A DNA stretch of 64,000 nucleotides, from assembly GCF_001625695.1 (NCBI RefSeq), contig NZ_AUXY01000111.1, forward strand, positions 62,001-126,000. Direction: 5' to 3'. Below, piece by piece: positions 27,746 through 36,127 of this stretch. The notes beneath the pieces were generated by a model. It was given only the letters and a program-made list of their open reading frames with translations, did not search any database and was not told where the DNA came from. Each line of letters opens with the position of its first letter. The first letter of the stretch is position 1. A program made the position numbers and the translations under genes. The stretch is from Pseudoalteromonas luteoviolacea H33-S (GTDB lineage Bacteria > Pseudomonadota > Gammaproteobacteria > Enterobacterales > Alteromonadaceae).

Positions 27746-29371
27746 GTGCTTGCTAATCTAATTCGCGCCACCTGGTGGCGATTTATGGCAACAGCCATTA
27801 CCAGTACTTTGTTTGGCTTAGCCAGTGTTGCCTTAGTTGCGCTGATCAATGAAATCATCAATAGCTCGCCTGATGCGCGCACTGAGCAGTTTACCTACTT
27901 TGCTATTTTGGCTGTGGTTGGCGTCGTCTTGCAGCTTTGTTCCAAAATATTCGCAGAGCAACTGACTGAGCAAAGTCAGGCGACTGTGCGTAGTCAAGTG
28001 GCTGAGCATGTGGTGAATGCCGAATTTAACGATGTTGAGGCGCAAGGTGCTGGTAAGATTAAATCTTGCCTAACCGAGCATAGCTTACGTGTATCAGAGT
28101 TTTTCCAGCGCCTACCAGGTATTTTGACCAACGCCATGATAGTACTTGGCAGCTTTGCGTATATGGCTTGGTTAGATTGGCGGGTGTTTATTTTTGCAGT
28201 ACTTACTTTGGTAGTGGGCTCAATTGGTTACAGTTTGGCTAACGCGACTGCATTTAAAAAAGTCACCGAAGCTGCAAAAATTCAAGACGCTTTATACGAT
28301 CAATTTGACTCTATTTACGATGGTGCAAAGGAACTCAAACTGCATAAATCTAAGCGTCGTATTTTTGTTGAGCAGGTGATTGGTGACACCATTTCTTTGT
28401 TGCGTAAACGTCGAGTGCAGGGAGCGACCATTTATCATTATGCGGCCTCTTGGGGGGGCTTTAGTATTTTTGCATTTATTGGTGGCACCTTGTATTTCCT
28501 AGCGGGTCAAAGCACGGATGAAACCAAGGTGATGTCGGGATTTGCACTGTTGTTTTTATACATGCTTACGCCGCTTGAAGTGATGTTAGCAGCAATCCCA
28601 AAAGCGGCCGCAGCTAAGGCCTCTGCCAATACGATCACTGAAATGAGGGCGCAGTTACGTTTAATCGCTCAGCAATCGTCATCGCCGCTCACTGAATTTA
28701 AACAGATTGAACTAAAAGCGCTGAGTCACGGCTATTATCATGAGCAGAGTGACGAAGTGTTCGCACTGACACCCATAAACTTAACGTTAAATCGCGGTGA
28801 GATCATTTACCTTGTTGGTGGTAATGGCAGTGGTAAGACGACGTTTGCTAAGCTTCTTTGTGGGTTATACCCGGCAAAAGAGGGTGACTTGTATGTGGAT
28901 GGCAATCATGTCAATGCTGCGCAGTTAGATGGTTATCGCCAATTATTTAGTGCTGTATTTAGCGACTTCCACCTCTTTGATAGACTATTGGACTGTCAGG
29001 ATAAGGTGCTGCAAGAGAAAGGCAATAAGTTGATTGAAAAGCTGAATTTACATCACAAAGTGGCGATTAAAGACGGTGCATTTACCACCCAAAAGTTATC
29101 TCAAGGACAGCGTAAACGTCTTGCTCTGGTGGTGACTTATCTGGAAGACAGACCATTTTATATCTTTGATGAATGGGCCGCTGATCAAGACCCCGTGTTT
29201 AAGGATGTTTTTTATAAAGAGTTACTGCCTGAACTGAGTGCAAAAGGGAAGACCGTTTTTGTGATCACCCATGACGATAAATATTTCCACTTGGCAGATA
29301 GGCTACTGCGAATGGAAAATGGGTGTTTGACAGAAGCGAAAAGTGGTCTGGCAAATCAATTGGCGATGTAA
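27746..29371 (+). CDS. Siderophore exporter ABC transporter, SyrD/PvdE type
   Basis: 541 residues from GTG with AAAGAGAAG upstream. An N-terminal membrane domain (about six segments, 1-310) is fused to an ATPase domain (about 325-541): VGGNGSGKTTFAKL is Walker A, LSQGQRKRLAL the signature and FYIFDEWAADQDP Walker B. The DEWAADQDP variant is typical of the cyclic-peptide exporter family of SyrD and PvdE. It most likely moves the siderophore or its precursor from cytoplasm to periplasm. It is transcribed alone, away from the DHB operon, and ends at a shared terminator. Confidence 0.92.
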   Translation: MLANLIRATWWRFMATAITSTLFGLASVALVALINEIINSSPDARTEQFTYFAILAVVGVVLQLCSKIFAEQLTEQSQATVRSQVAEHVVNAEFNDVEAQGAGKIKSCLTEHSLRVSEFFQRLPGILTNAMIVLGSFAYMAWLDWRVFIFAVLTLVVGSIGYSLANATAFKKVTEAAKIQDALYDQFDSIYDGAKELKLHKSKRRIFVEQVIGDTISLLRKRRVQGATIYHYAASWGGFSIFAFIGGTLYFLAGQSTDETKVMSGFALLFLYMLTPLEVMLAAIPKAAAAKASANTITEMRAQLRLIAQQSSSPLTEFKQIELKALSHGYYHEQSDEVFALTPINLTLNRGEIIYLVGGNGSGKTTFAKLLCGLYPAKEGDLYVDGNHVNAAQLDGYRQLFSAVFSDFHLFDRLLDCQDKVLQEKGNKLIEKLNLHHKVAIKDGAFTTQKLSQGQRKRLALVVTYLEDRPFYIFDEWAADQDPVFKDVFYKELLPELSAKGKTVFVITHDDKYFHLADRLLRMENGCLTEAKSGLANQLAM

Positions 29372-29383
29372 AAAGGCTTATAG

Positions 29384-29423
29384 AGTAAATAAAAACGATG
29401 CAATCGCATCGTTTTTATTTACT
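29384..29423. terminator. Bidirectional terminator between exporter and PPTase genes
   Basis: An 18-bp perfect stem (29384-29401 with 29406-29423) around an AATC loop, with A-rich left and T-rich right arms. It lies 12 bases after the exporter stop and 8 bases after the PPTase stop on the other strand, so it can end both transcripts. Confidence 0.92.
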
Positions 29424-29430
29424 GAGTCAC

Positions 29431-30114
29431 TTAGCCGAGATGCACACACTCGGTGAGCACCATTTCATCGCTACTTTGGTAATACACAGTTATTTCAGTG
29501 CCTGCAGGTAAAGTTGGGTGCAAACTGGCCGTTAAGGCAAAACGCAAGTGCTTAACATCGTGGTCAATGAGCTTTGCAGCATCAAAACCAAAGAATGTTT
29601 GCACCACGCTATATAGCGCCTTATAAATACTTTCTTTTGCAGAAAACACCAAAGTCAGTGGTTTTGGATGATCTTGACCCAGTGCAGCAAAAGCTGTCGC
29701 TTCATCATCCCGTAAAATTTGGCCACGCAGCTCATTTTCTTGTTTATCAGACATCATATGCTCTATGTCAATGCCAAGGCCTAACACGTCCACTTTGTCT
29801 GTGGCGATTGCCATTGCGACCCCTTTGCTGTGAGTGATTGAGCCATTAACCCCTTCAGGCCAAATAGGCGCGCGACTTTCGGCGCTTTGTACCACATAAT
29901 GAGGGCGTCCAAGTTGCTGTATTGCGTTGGCGGCACACACGCGCCCTGCAAGGTACTCAGCTTTTCGTTTTGCCACGGCACGACCTAACTTACTTGGTAG
30001 AGGTTGGTTAAAATGTGCAAAGTCAGCGTCCTGATATTGCTCTGGGCTAAATGCCATGCAGTGATAAGCAAAAGGCAATTGAGGTTGAAATGATGACATG
30101 GGCATGATGTGCAT
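29431..30114 (-). CDS. entD: 4'-phosphopantetheinyl transferase, EntD type
   Basis: 227 residues. Motifs of the Sfp/EntD family: WPEGVNGSITHSKG near 85-98, GLGIDIEH near 112 with the Mg-binding D and E, and FSAKESIYKALY near 158-168. It attaches phosphopantetheine to the carrier domains of EntB and the NRPS proteins. It is convergent with the exporter gene. No PvdS-type box was found upstream. The start among three nearby ATGs (30114, 30105, 30099) is uncertain. Confidence 0.92.
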   Translation of the reverse strand: MHIMPMSSFQPQLPFAYHCMAFSPEQYQDADFAHFNQPLPSKLGRAVAKRKAEYLAGRVCAANAIQQLGRPHYVVQSAESRAPIWPEGVNGSITHSKGVAMAIATDKVDVLGLGIDIEHMMSDKQENELRGQILRDDEATAFAALGQDHPKPLTLVFSAKESIYKALYSVVQTFFGFDAAKLIDHDVKHLRFALTASLHPTLPAGTEITVYYQSSDEMVLTECVHLG

Positions 30115-30202
30115 ATAAGACTCCTTGGCTGAACCGCCTTAGTGTCTCTGATCACCTTCGTGGATGCAAGCTAGGTAACTGACGGATTAAACTCAGTTTT
30201 TA

Positions 30203-30598
30203 CTAGTCTTCACTTTCATAGGCGATACAGCGAGAGTACTGCAGCACAATAAATTGCGTGGTTTTTGGATAGTAAAGCACGCACTGCTTTTCGCGAAGTT
30301 GTAGTTCAAATGCGCTAATGGGGAGCGCAGATAATTCGGTATAGCTCATACCTGCCGTGTTCTTAACGGCAGATTGCCCATACGATAACAGCAGTTGTGG
30401 CGTGTGAGTAAAAACATCAATAGCGAGGGTTGGTGTACTCCCTCCTTTTAGTTTTACAATGGCATCACCGAGTTCTTGCAGTACGGAGGGGGTAACCTCT
30501 GTGAGCAGTGCTGGTTGAATGTTATTAGTATCATGGCTATTGCTACAGGCACTGATAAACAGTGCCGTTACAGTACTTATGAGCAGTTTTGCGTTCAT
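30203..30598 (-). CDS. Small putative lipoprotein, unknown function
   Basis: 131 residues from ATG 30598, overlapping the stop of the protease gene as TGATG; a GTG just before is also possible. A signal with lipobox FISAC puts the lipid Cys near 18. The rest has no motif I recognise; it holds one further Cys pair (KQC, SRC) near the end, which could form a disulfide in the periplasm. Translational coupling to the S41 protease suggests a partner or inhibitor role, which is inference. Confidence 0.7.
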   Translation of the reverse strand: MNAKLLISTVTALFISACSNSHDTNNIQPALLTEVTPSVLQELGDAIVKLKGGSTPTLAIDVFTHTPQLLLSYGQSAVKNTAGMSYTELSALPISAFELQLREKQCVLYYPKTTQFIVLQYSRCIAYESED

Positions 30599-32226
30599 CA
30601 CTGATCCATGTTTATATCTATATATACAGCACCGTGTTTAAGCGGCTGGAAAGGAACAGTAAACGGCGCAACGTCGTTCATGGTGTCTGGCGCGGTGGCT
30701 GTTTGCGAATAAGATGTGCGCCCTTGACGCTCAGGGGCTGGGCAGTTGCCTGTGGCGATATGATGCAGTGCCCCAGCAAATAGCCTTTCACTTTTATCGC
30801 CTAGATCTTTACTAAAATCATCATCTAGACGACAGCCCGGTACTTTGGCATCAAGGCCTGTTTCGCCTATCACGCTGGCCTGCGGTGTAATGATGAAACC
30901 ATCTTCGTAATCACCAAACCCTTTTGCGTTAGCGGATTTGTTTTGAATGGTATAGTACACTGTGCCGCAGTTCTGCTCAGGAACAAACCCAAACGGCTTA
31001 CCTCGAGTATCGTCACCAATTAAGATCACTTCAACATCGATTCCACGCAGTGCGTTAATGACACTCTCACTGGCAGAGGCGGTATCACCAGTGCTCAGCA
31101 CATAAACACGTTTCATTTGCGGCGATGGAAGTTGGTCGTTGTTAAGTCTCAGCGTTGTCCAGTTAACAGACTGATTGATAAACTCAAGCGGTTCATTTTT
31201 ACTACTTTGCTTATCATTATGTGTTTTGATAGAGAAGTCACGGCCATTGGACTGGCTGCCGGCTATCATATAACTGAGCTGCGATGCTTGAATGACAATA
31301 CCACCGCCATTGTAGCGCATATCCAAAATGAGCTCGTCGATATTGTCTTGGTTAAATTTTGCAAATCCGTCAATTAAGTCATCCTGTGCACTCGCAACAA
31401 ATTGATTAAATTGCATATAACCAACTTGCTTGCCTTGATGCTCAAATACTTGGGTGTTTTTCACTGGCACGAGTTCAAGATTTTGTGCCGTCATCGTAAT
31501 CACTTTTTCCTGCCCATTACGGTCGAGCAAAGTGAGTGTAACGACTTGATTTGGCTGCGGTGTAAAGGCGGTGAGAATTTGTTCTCTGTCTTCGTTCGTG
31601 AAAGTTAAAAAATCTATGTCACCTACCTTAAGGAGTCTGTCACCGCGCTGCACACCGGCATCGGCGGCTGGGGTATTATCATTCACATAAGCCACATAGG
31701 CCATACGAAATTGTGGAATAGTCCATGAAAGGCCAAAACTTGCGGAGACGCCGTCTTGTGATTCTTTTTTATAGTCTTCATAACTTTCGCTGAAATGAAA
31801 TTGATCTTTGTCTTGACCACTGGCCGTTTTCTGGAATGTTTTTAACTGAGCAAAGTAAGCGGCAACGGTTGAGAAAGTATTTGGATCATTATCAATCACC
31901 TCATCATACCAAAGATAGGTTTCATGACTAAATGAACGCAGCCACATTTTCTCATGCATCATGGTGCCAGCAACATCAGGGTATGCGGTATTCTCAAACG
32001 GGTCAATGCCACTGCGAGGCGATTCACAGCGGTGTGCAAACTGCGAAGAGGGAGAAAATTGACCAGCTTGCCAAGTCGGTGCTGTGGTATCAGGCGTGGG
32101 TGCGGGAGTGGGAGTGGTTGGTGTGTTTACTGTGTTGGTACCACCAGAGCCGCCACAACCCGTCATTAAGGTTGATGTGAGTGCCATGCCAAGTGCGAGG
32201 TATAACGTGTTATTGCTCAATCTCAT
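30598..32226 (-). CDS. S41 family (CtpA-like) serine protease, lipoprotein
   Basis: 542 residues. The signal ends in a lipobox LMTGC, followed by a Gly run and a Pro/Thr linker (about 24-50). A PDZ domain lies near 190-265 (DAGVQRGDRLLKVGD). The peptidase domain has LILDMRYNGGG (about 300) and the nucleophile region STGDTASASESVINAL (about 380), then GDDTRGKPFGF with the likely catalytic Lys. S41 enzymes cut proteins from the C-terminal side in the periplasm. This one should be anchored to a membrane facing the periplasm or outside. Substrate unknown. Confidence 0.88.
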   Translation of the reverse strand: MRLSNNTLYLALGMALTSTLMTGCGGSGGTNTVNTPTTPTPAPTPDTTAPTWQAGQFSPSSQFAHRCESPRSGIDPFENTAYPDVAGTMMHEKMWLRSFSHETYLWYDEVIDNDPNTFSTVAAYFAQLKTFQKTASGQDKDQFHFSESYEDYKKESQDGVSASFGLSWTIPQFRMAYVAYVNDNTPAADAGVQRGDRLLKVGDIDFLTFTNEDREQILTAFTPQPNQVVTLTLLDRNGQEKVITMTAQNLELVPVKNTQVFEHQGKQVGYMQFNQFVASAQDDLIDGFAKFNQDNIDELILDMRYNGGGIVIQASQLSYMIAGSQSNGRDFSIKTHNDKQSSKNEPLEFINQSVNWTTLRLNNDQLPSPQMKRVYVLSTGDTASASESVINALRGIDVEVILIGDDTRGKPFGFVPEQNCGTVYYTIQNKSANAKGFGDYEDGFIITPQASVIGETGLDAKVPGCRLDDDFSKDLGDKSERLFAGALHHIATGNCPAPERQGRTSYSQTATAPDTMNDVAPFTVPFQPLKHGAVYIDINMDQ

Positions 32227-32415
32227 ATCTATTCCTAACTATTTACCACACTGCCCTAAATGACTAGACCTGAATTAATGTGTGATGCTTTCAATTGTAC
32301 TTGCAATATCAATATTAGAACCAAACTATCAATTGCGGCTTTGGATTACAATCTAATTGGCGTGTGTTACCAATTTAAATACACAGAGATGAAAACTTTC
32401 ATGTTTATGGGTAAT

Positions 32416-33057
32416 TTAATACTCAATTTGTGCCCAGGCCTCAAATAATTTCTGTTGTTTATCGCTGATGGTCAAACCATAGGTTTGCTGCATATAAAAA
32501 TAGGCGTGTGCAATTTGCTTGCGGGCTGCTGGAGGGGGCTCAATAACGCGTTGCTTAAAATTAACCTTCACTGCGCAATTGCCATGTCTAAAGGGCGTAT
32601 CTGGCAACATACCAAAACGATAGTTACTGCGATCCCCATTTATTTCCCCGATTGCGGGGGCCAAGTTATTAGGATCGGCCTCCATACGACGAAACAGGGC
32701 GTTGACTTTACGACAGTTGGCGCGACCACCTTCTTGCCAGCATTGCAGTTGATGGCCGAACTCCCATGCTGGCACTATGTGCTCCCATTCAATTCGGGTT
32801 GTACGGCTGTTGGGCTTGCCATTGCGTGTAATTGGTTTTCTTGGCTGATAACCGCATTCTTGTGTTATCGGGATGAGCTTTTTTCCCTGTCGGGTGATAC
32901 CACACCCGCAATATAACGTCTTGGCTGTATCACTGAGCTGCGAAGAGAGATGTTTTTTTGCCTGATAGAAGCTGGTGAAAGTATCTGCCGCCGCTGGGTG
33001 TGTGTAAAGCAGTAAAAACAGCAAGCAACTCAATGGTAGAAAGGGCATGTCTCTCAC
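32416..33057 (-). CDS. Periplasmic/secreted endonuclease I
   Basis: 213 residues, with a signal peptide ending about 24 (THPAAA). Endonuclease I motifs are RIEWEHIVPAW (about 93-103) with the catalytic His and INGDRSNYRFG (about 143-153). Cys residues (YCGCG, ECGY, QCW, NCR, NCAV) suggest disulfides, as in Dns/Vvn nucleases. It cleaves DNA outside the cytoplasm for nutrient use or to limit DNA uptake. The size fits E. coli EndA and Vibrio Dns. Confidence 0.93.
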   Translation of the reverse strand: MRDMPFLPLSCLLFLLLYTHPAAADTFTSFYQAKKHLSSQLSDTAKTLYCGCGITRQGKKLIPITQECGYQPRKPITRNGKPNSRTTRIEWEHIVPAWEFGHQLQCWQEGGRANCRKVNALFRRMEADPNNLAPAIGEINGDRSNYRFGMLPDTPFRHGNCAVKVNFKQRVIEPPPAARKQIAHAYFYMQQTYGLTISDKQQKLFEAWAQIEY

Positions 33058-33113
33058 CTTAGGTGAACGTCGAAACTGCCCTTAGATTATCCTATTTTTT
33101 TGCTTAATTGTAG

Positions 33114-33821
33114 TTAGTTAGGTTGGCGGCGTCTGCGTCGCCAAGGGGGGGATTGTAATAACAAGATAAACCCTGAAATACAAAACAGTACGCTGGTAGC
33201 AGAGAAAGAAATAAGCAGTGGGTTATTGAAGTCATCTCTTTCGTCATAGTCCATGATATGCAGCATCCAAAAGAAATCAAAAATGCGCCATATTGTGCTG
33301 CGCACAGTGATCACTTGTCCGCTATCAGCGTCAAGATAAATAGTAGTGCTGACGCTGTCAGCAAATACAACTTGCCAAATATTTTTTCGATATTGCACCT
33401 CTCTTGGTCCTTCAGCCAAAAATGTCGCTTGTGCAATTTGGGCTTCGCCTAGATAATGCGCTTTGGCTTGTTGCTCAATTTTAGCTTGGTTGGGTGCTTG
33501 AAACAATGCGCCTGTCTTACCATTAAAATAAGCACTTGTATTGCCATTTAATTTGATGATTGGGGTATCTAAAAAGTGTGTGTATTCAATGCTGTTAAGC
33601 CCTGTAACTTGCTGCTTTAAGCTGTCTAAGCTTGCGCTGTAATGCAATGCATTGTAAGGGTTGTCTAGCTGTCGATTGGCGAGGTGCTTGCCATGTACCA
33701 TTTCTAACGGAATGGCGCTCATTACAAGTCCACCAAGTAGCCAAGCAAATATTTGCAGAGCCAGTAAATAACCAAGGTATTTGTGTATTTTTCTGGCGGG
33801 TTTTAATGCGGTTTTGATCAT
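33114..33821 (-). CDS. PepSY domain membrane protein
   Basis: 235 residues with a membrane segment near 18-38 (YLLALQIFAWLLGGLVM), a periplasmic part carrying PepSY-like repeats (about 60-175) and a second segment near 200-222, then a basic tail RRRRR. This is the short PepSY form seen next to oxidoreductases or regulators. Its neighbours are nucleases and an unknown gene, and it is not part of the siderophore locus. Function unknown. Confidence 0.75.
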   Translation of the reverse strand: MIKTALKPARKIHKYLGYLLALQIFAWLLGGLVMSAIPLEMVHGKHLANRQLDNPYNALHYSASLDSLKQQVTGLNSIEYTHFLDTPIIKLNGNTSAYFNGKTGALFQAPNQAKIEQQAKAHYLGEAQIAQATFLAEGPREVQYRKNIWQVVFADSVSTTIYLDADSGQVITVRSTIWRIFDFFWMLHIMDYDERDDFNNPLLISFSATSVLFCISGFILLLQSPPWRRRRRQPN

Positions 33822-34002
33822 TGCTCTGTTTTTTAGTCAAAATTGCTGATAGCTTATTGAAATTGGCGTAAAATCCACAGTGACAAATTGTCGCACCCAA
33901 AAGTATGACTTATTGTGTACATTGCAAATGTCTATGCTAGCGTGCAGACAGAGTATAAACATAGGGCCTAAGGTCCACTCAAAGCAAGGTAACGCATTCG
34001 CA

Positions 34003-34383
34003 ATGTCAGAAATCCAATTTTTAAATGTCGACTTAGAGTTAGAATCCAAACATGACATCTCCGCTTTGGTTGCAGATTTGAAGCGCAATGCGGTTGTATT
34101 GCACTATGACAAAGATGAGTATCGTGAACTTGCGCGTATTGAAGCCAGTGTTGAAGTGAGTAGCCCAAATAAAGCGATAAATCATCTTTGCGAACTCATA
34201 GAGTCATGTTCAAAAGCGGCGCTTAAGCAATGGCTTAGCTGTAAAAAACGCACATTTGATATTGGTTTTGTATCCGGTGAAGCACCAAAGTGTTATTCAC
34301 AAGCAATTGATGTAGATACTTTATTAAGGATCTCTGCGATTGGCGCAGGGATTGAAATTACCCTTTATCCTATCGAAAAATAA
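34003..34383 (+). CDS. Hypothetical protein, 126 residues
   Basis: Start set at ATG 34003 (MSEIQFLNVDLELES), where the protein begins to look regular; upstream in-frame codons to 33880 look like non-coding sequence. It is soluble, acidic at the N-terminus, with no signal, and shows the pattern of an alpha/beta protein of Gammaproteobacteria. I do not recognise the family. Divergent from the PepSY gene. Confidence 0.6.
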   Translation: MSEIQFLNVDLELESKHDISALVADLKRNAVVLHYDKDEYRELARIEASVEVSSPNKAINHLCELIESCSKAALKQWLSCKKRTFDIGFVSGEAPKCYSQAIDVDTLLRISAIGAGIEITLYPIEK

Positions 34384-34797
34384 CCTCGCTTTGTTACTGG
34401 GCCTCATAGTTCGAGGCCTGTTGATCCCCGCTTATCACATCCACGCTTACTTCCAACTACACTACAAAATATTTTAAATACAATAAAATCATTAGCTTAT
34501 TTTGTATGTCTATAATGATGATACCTTTGGCGCGAGTTAATTTTAATGAGACTAAGCTCGATGCGGTTAATTATTATCCATAATGAATTATTGCTAAAAA
34601 ATTTATTATTTCAGACTCCCTAAAACTAAATCTTTATCTATTAAATTCATATATATAGCAAAAAGTTAAAAATTTACATGTTAATTCATTATTAATTTCT
34701 TGATAAATTAAGTGGGCTGTTTTAATGTGGCTATGCGAGTAAACACACTTTAATCGCTGCTTTTGAGTAAACACACGGATTATTTCAAGGAAATGTT
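34384..34797. other. 414-base AT-rich non-coding gap
   Basis: A GGCCTC/GAGGCC hairpin (about 34400-34418) follows the preceding gene but lacks a T run. TATAAT occurs near 34510 and 5'-AAGGAAATG-like ribosome site just before 34798. The middle is very AT-rich with small inverted repeats such as ATTATCCATAAT near 34572. No gene is apparent; it is probably the regulatory region of the next gene. Confidence 0.4.
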
Positions 34798-35976
34798 ATG
34801 CATAGGTTACTAAAGTTAGCCTCAGTGACTATCGCTATGGCTTTAATGAGTGGAAAAACGCTAGCACAATCGCTTGATGTACAGTCAAGTTTAGAATCTT
34901 CGTTGCATTCGGTTGATAAGTTTAATACTGCAAGTTTTCAGGTCGCCGACATTAAACGCGTTGTTGCCAAAGCCGTTGCCCGAGATATTATCAGTCACGA
35001 GCAGGCTTGGTTAGGACAGCTGAATAGTTTCAATAAACTTAATCTCTCAAAAATGATGCTTTCCAGTGATGTCTCAGCTCTTGGCTCAAAGGCCAGTGGA
35101 TTGACGCGTCAATTGAAAGGCTTACCAAGTGGCGGTCATCAAGTTTTCCAAGTCCGTTTAGCCGATGAAGCCATGCTGGATGCTTGGCAACAAGGTCAGT
35201 CACCTTTAGTTGCATTTGCGCCTCGCGGTGAAGATACACAGTGGCTACATGTCGAGGCTTTTGATAAACATGGCCAGCTCCATTTACTCGATGCGACACA
35301 ATTACCACAGCAGCCAGTATTGGTGGTTGAACTTGATAAGCAAATCGTGCACAAGGCGGGAATTGCGGTAATGCGTGAGGTGTTTACTCAGCACCAAATC
35401 AACCATTCCTCAGTGGATGGTACTGCGGTGCTCAACTCATTACACGCTGATACAGCTATTTCTACCTCAGTGATCAATCGTATTCGGCTCAATGATGACA
35501 AAGAGCCTTGGATATCCGGTGCGGCAGAAGTCTATGCGATAGTTAATGGCGTCAGCCCAAGCAGAGATGAACCTGTGCTCGATGTTGTCGATTTGCCGTA
35601 TCTAGATCATGATGGGCAAGACTATGCGCCGAACCAAATTTTAATTCATTGGGAACGTTATCGTTGGCAAGCAGCTGATGTATTGCTGATGGAACACGAC
35701 GATAATACCAACTACCAAGAATTGGCAGTGGCTTTTTTAGATGTGGTCACTCAAGCGATGAAATTGATCCCCAACCCCAAAGTGCAGGGCTATGCCATTA
35801 TTCCTCAGTTAACCAATGAACTGATCAAAGCGATGCCGAGCCACTGGTTTAGCAATGATGATGACTATGTTGATGTGTTTTACACCCTATTTGAAAACCG
35901 CAGGTACTCCAATTTAATGGGGGCCAGCAACAATGCCAAAATGACTTTATCTCCCTTAACGATAGAGCCTAGGTAA
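34798..35976 (+). CDS. Secreted DUF3103-like protein
   Basis: 392 residues with a signal peptide ending near 23 (SGKTLAQ) and AAGGAAATG upstream. No catalytic motif is visible. The middle has several acidic runs (HDGQDYAPNQ, EHDDNTNY) and the end NDDDYVDVFYTL. Length and style fit the DUF3103 family of vibrios and relatives, recalled rather than searched. A long AT-rich leader precedes it, so it may be strongly regulated. Confidence 0.6.
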   Translation: MHRLLKLASVTIAMALMSGKTLAQSLDVQSSLESSLHSVDKFNTASFQVADIKRVVAKAVARDIISHEQAWLGQLNSFNKLNLSKMMLSSDVSALGSKASGLTRQLKGLPSGGHQVFQVRLADEAMLDAWQQGQSPLVAFAPRGEDTQWLHVEAFDKHGQLHLLDATQLPQQPVLVVELDKQIVHKAGIAVMREVFTQHQINHSSVDGTAVLNSLHADTAISTSVINRIRLNDDKEPWISGAAEVYAIVNGVSPSRDEPVLDVVDLPYLDHDGQDYAPNQILIHWERYRWQAADVLLMEHDDNTNYQELAVAFLDVVTQAMKLIPNPKVQGYAIIPQLTNELIKAMPSHWFSNDDDYVDVFYTLFENRRYSNLMGASNNAKMTLSPLTIEPR

Positions 35977-36087
35977 GTGCGCTTTTAAATCGCAGCGGTG
36001 GTGGAAGATCGATTCGATTTATAAGTTAGGAACACGGTTACCTTACCTACTTTAACACTCACGTAGACTCTGCGCTGAGTATGTTAT

Positions 36088-36123
36088 GCGGCCTAATGGA
36101 ATGGGCCGCTTTTTTCTTTTTTT
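36088..36123 (+). terminator. Intrinsic terminator after the DUF3103-like gene
   Basis: GCGGCC and GGCCGC flank a 10-base loop, followed by a T-rich run (TTTTTTCTTTTTTT). Confidence 0.8.
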
Positions 36124-36127
36124 ATGC

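Noticed and set aside
33114-33821. Second PepSY protein as part of the siderophore reductase system.
   Set aside because: It is short, lies among nuclease genes and has no matching promoter.
34400-34418. GGCCTC/GAGGCC hairpin after the 126-residue gene as a terminator.
   Set aside because: Only six base pairs and no T run.
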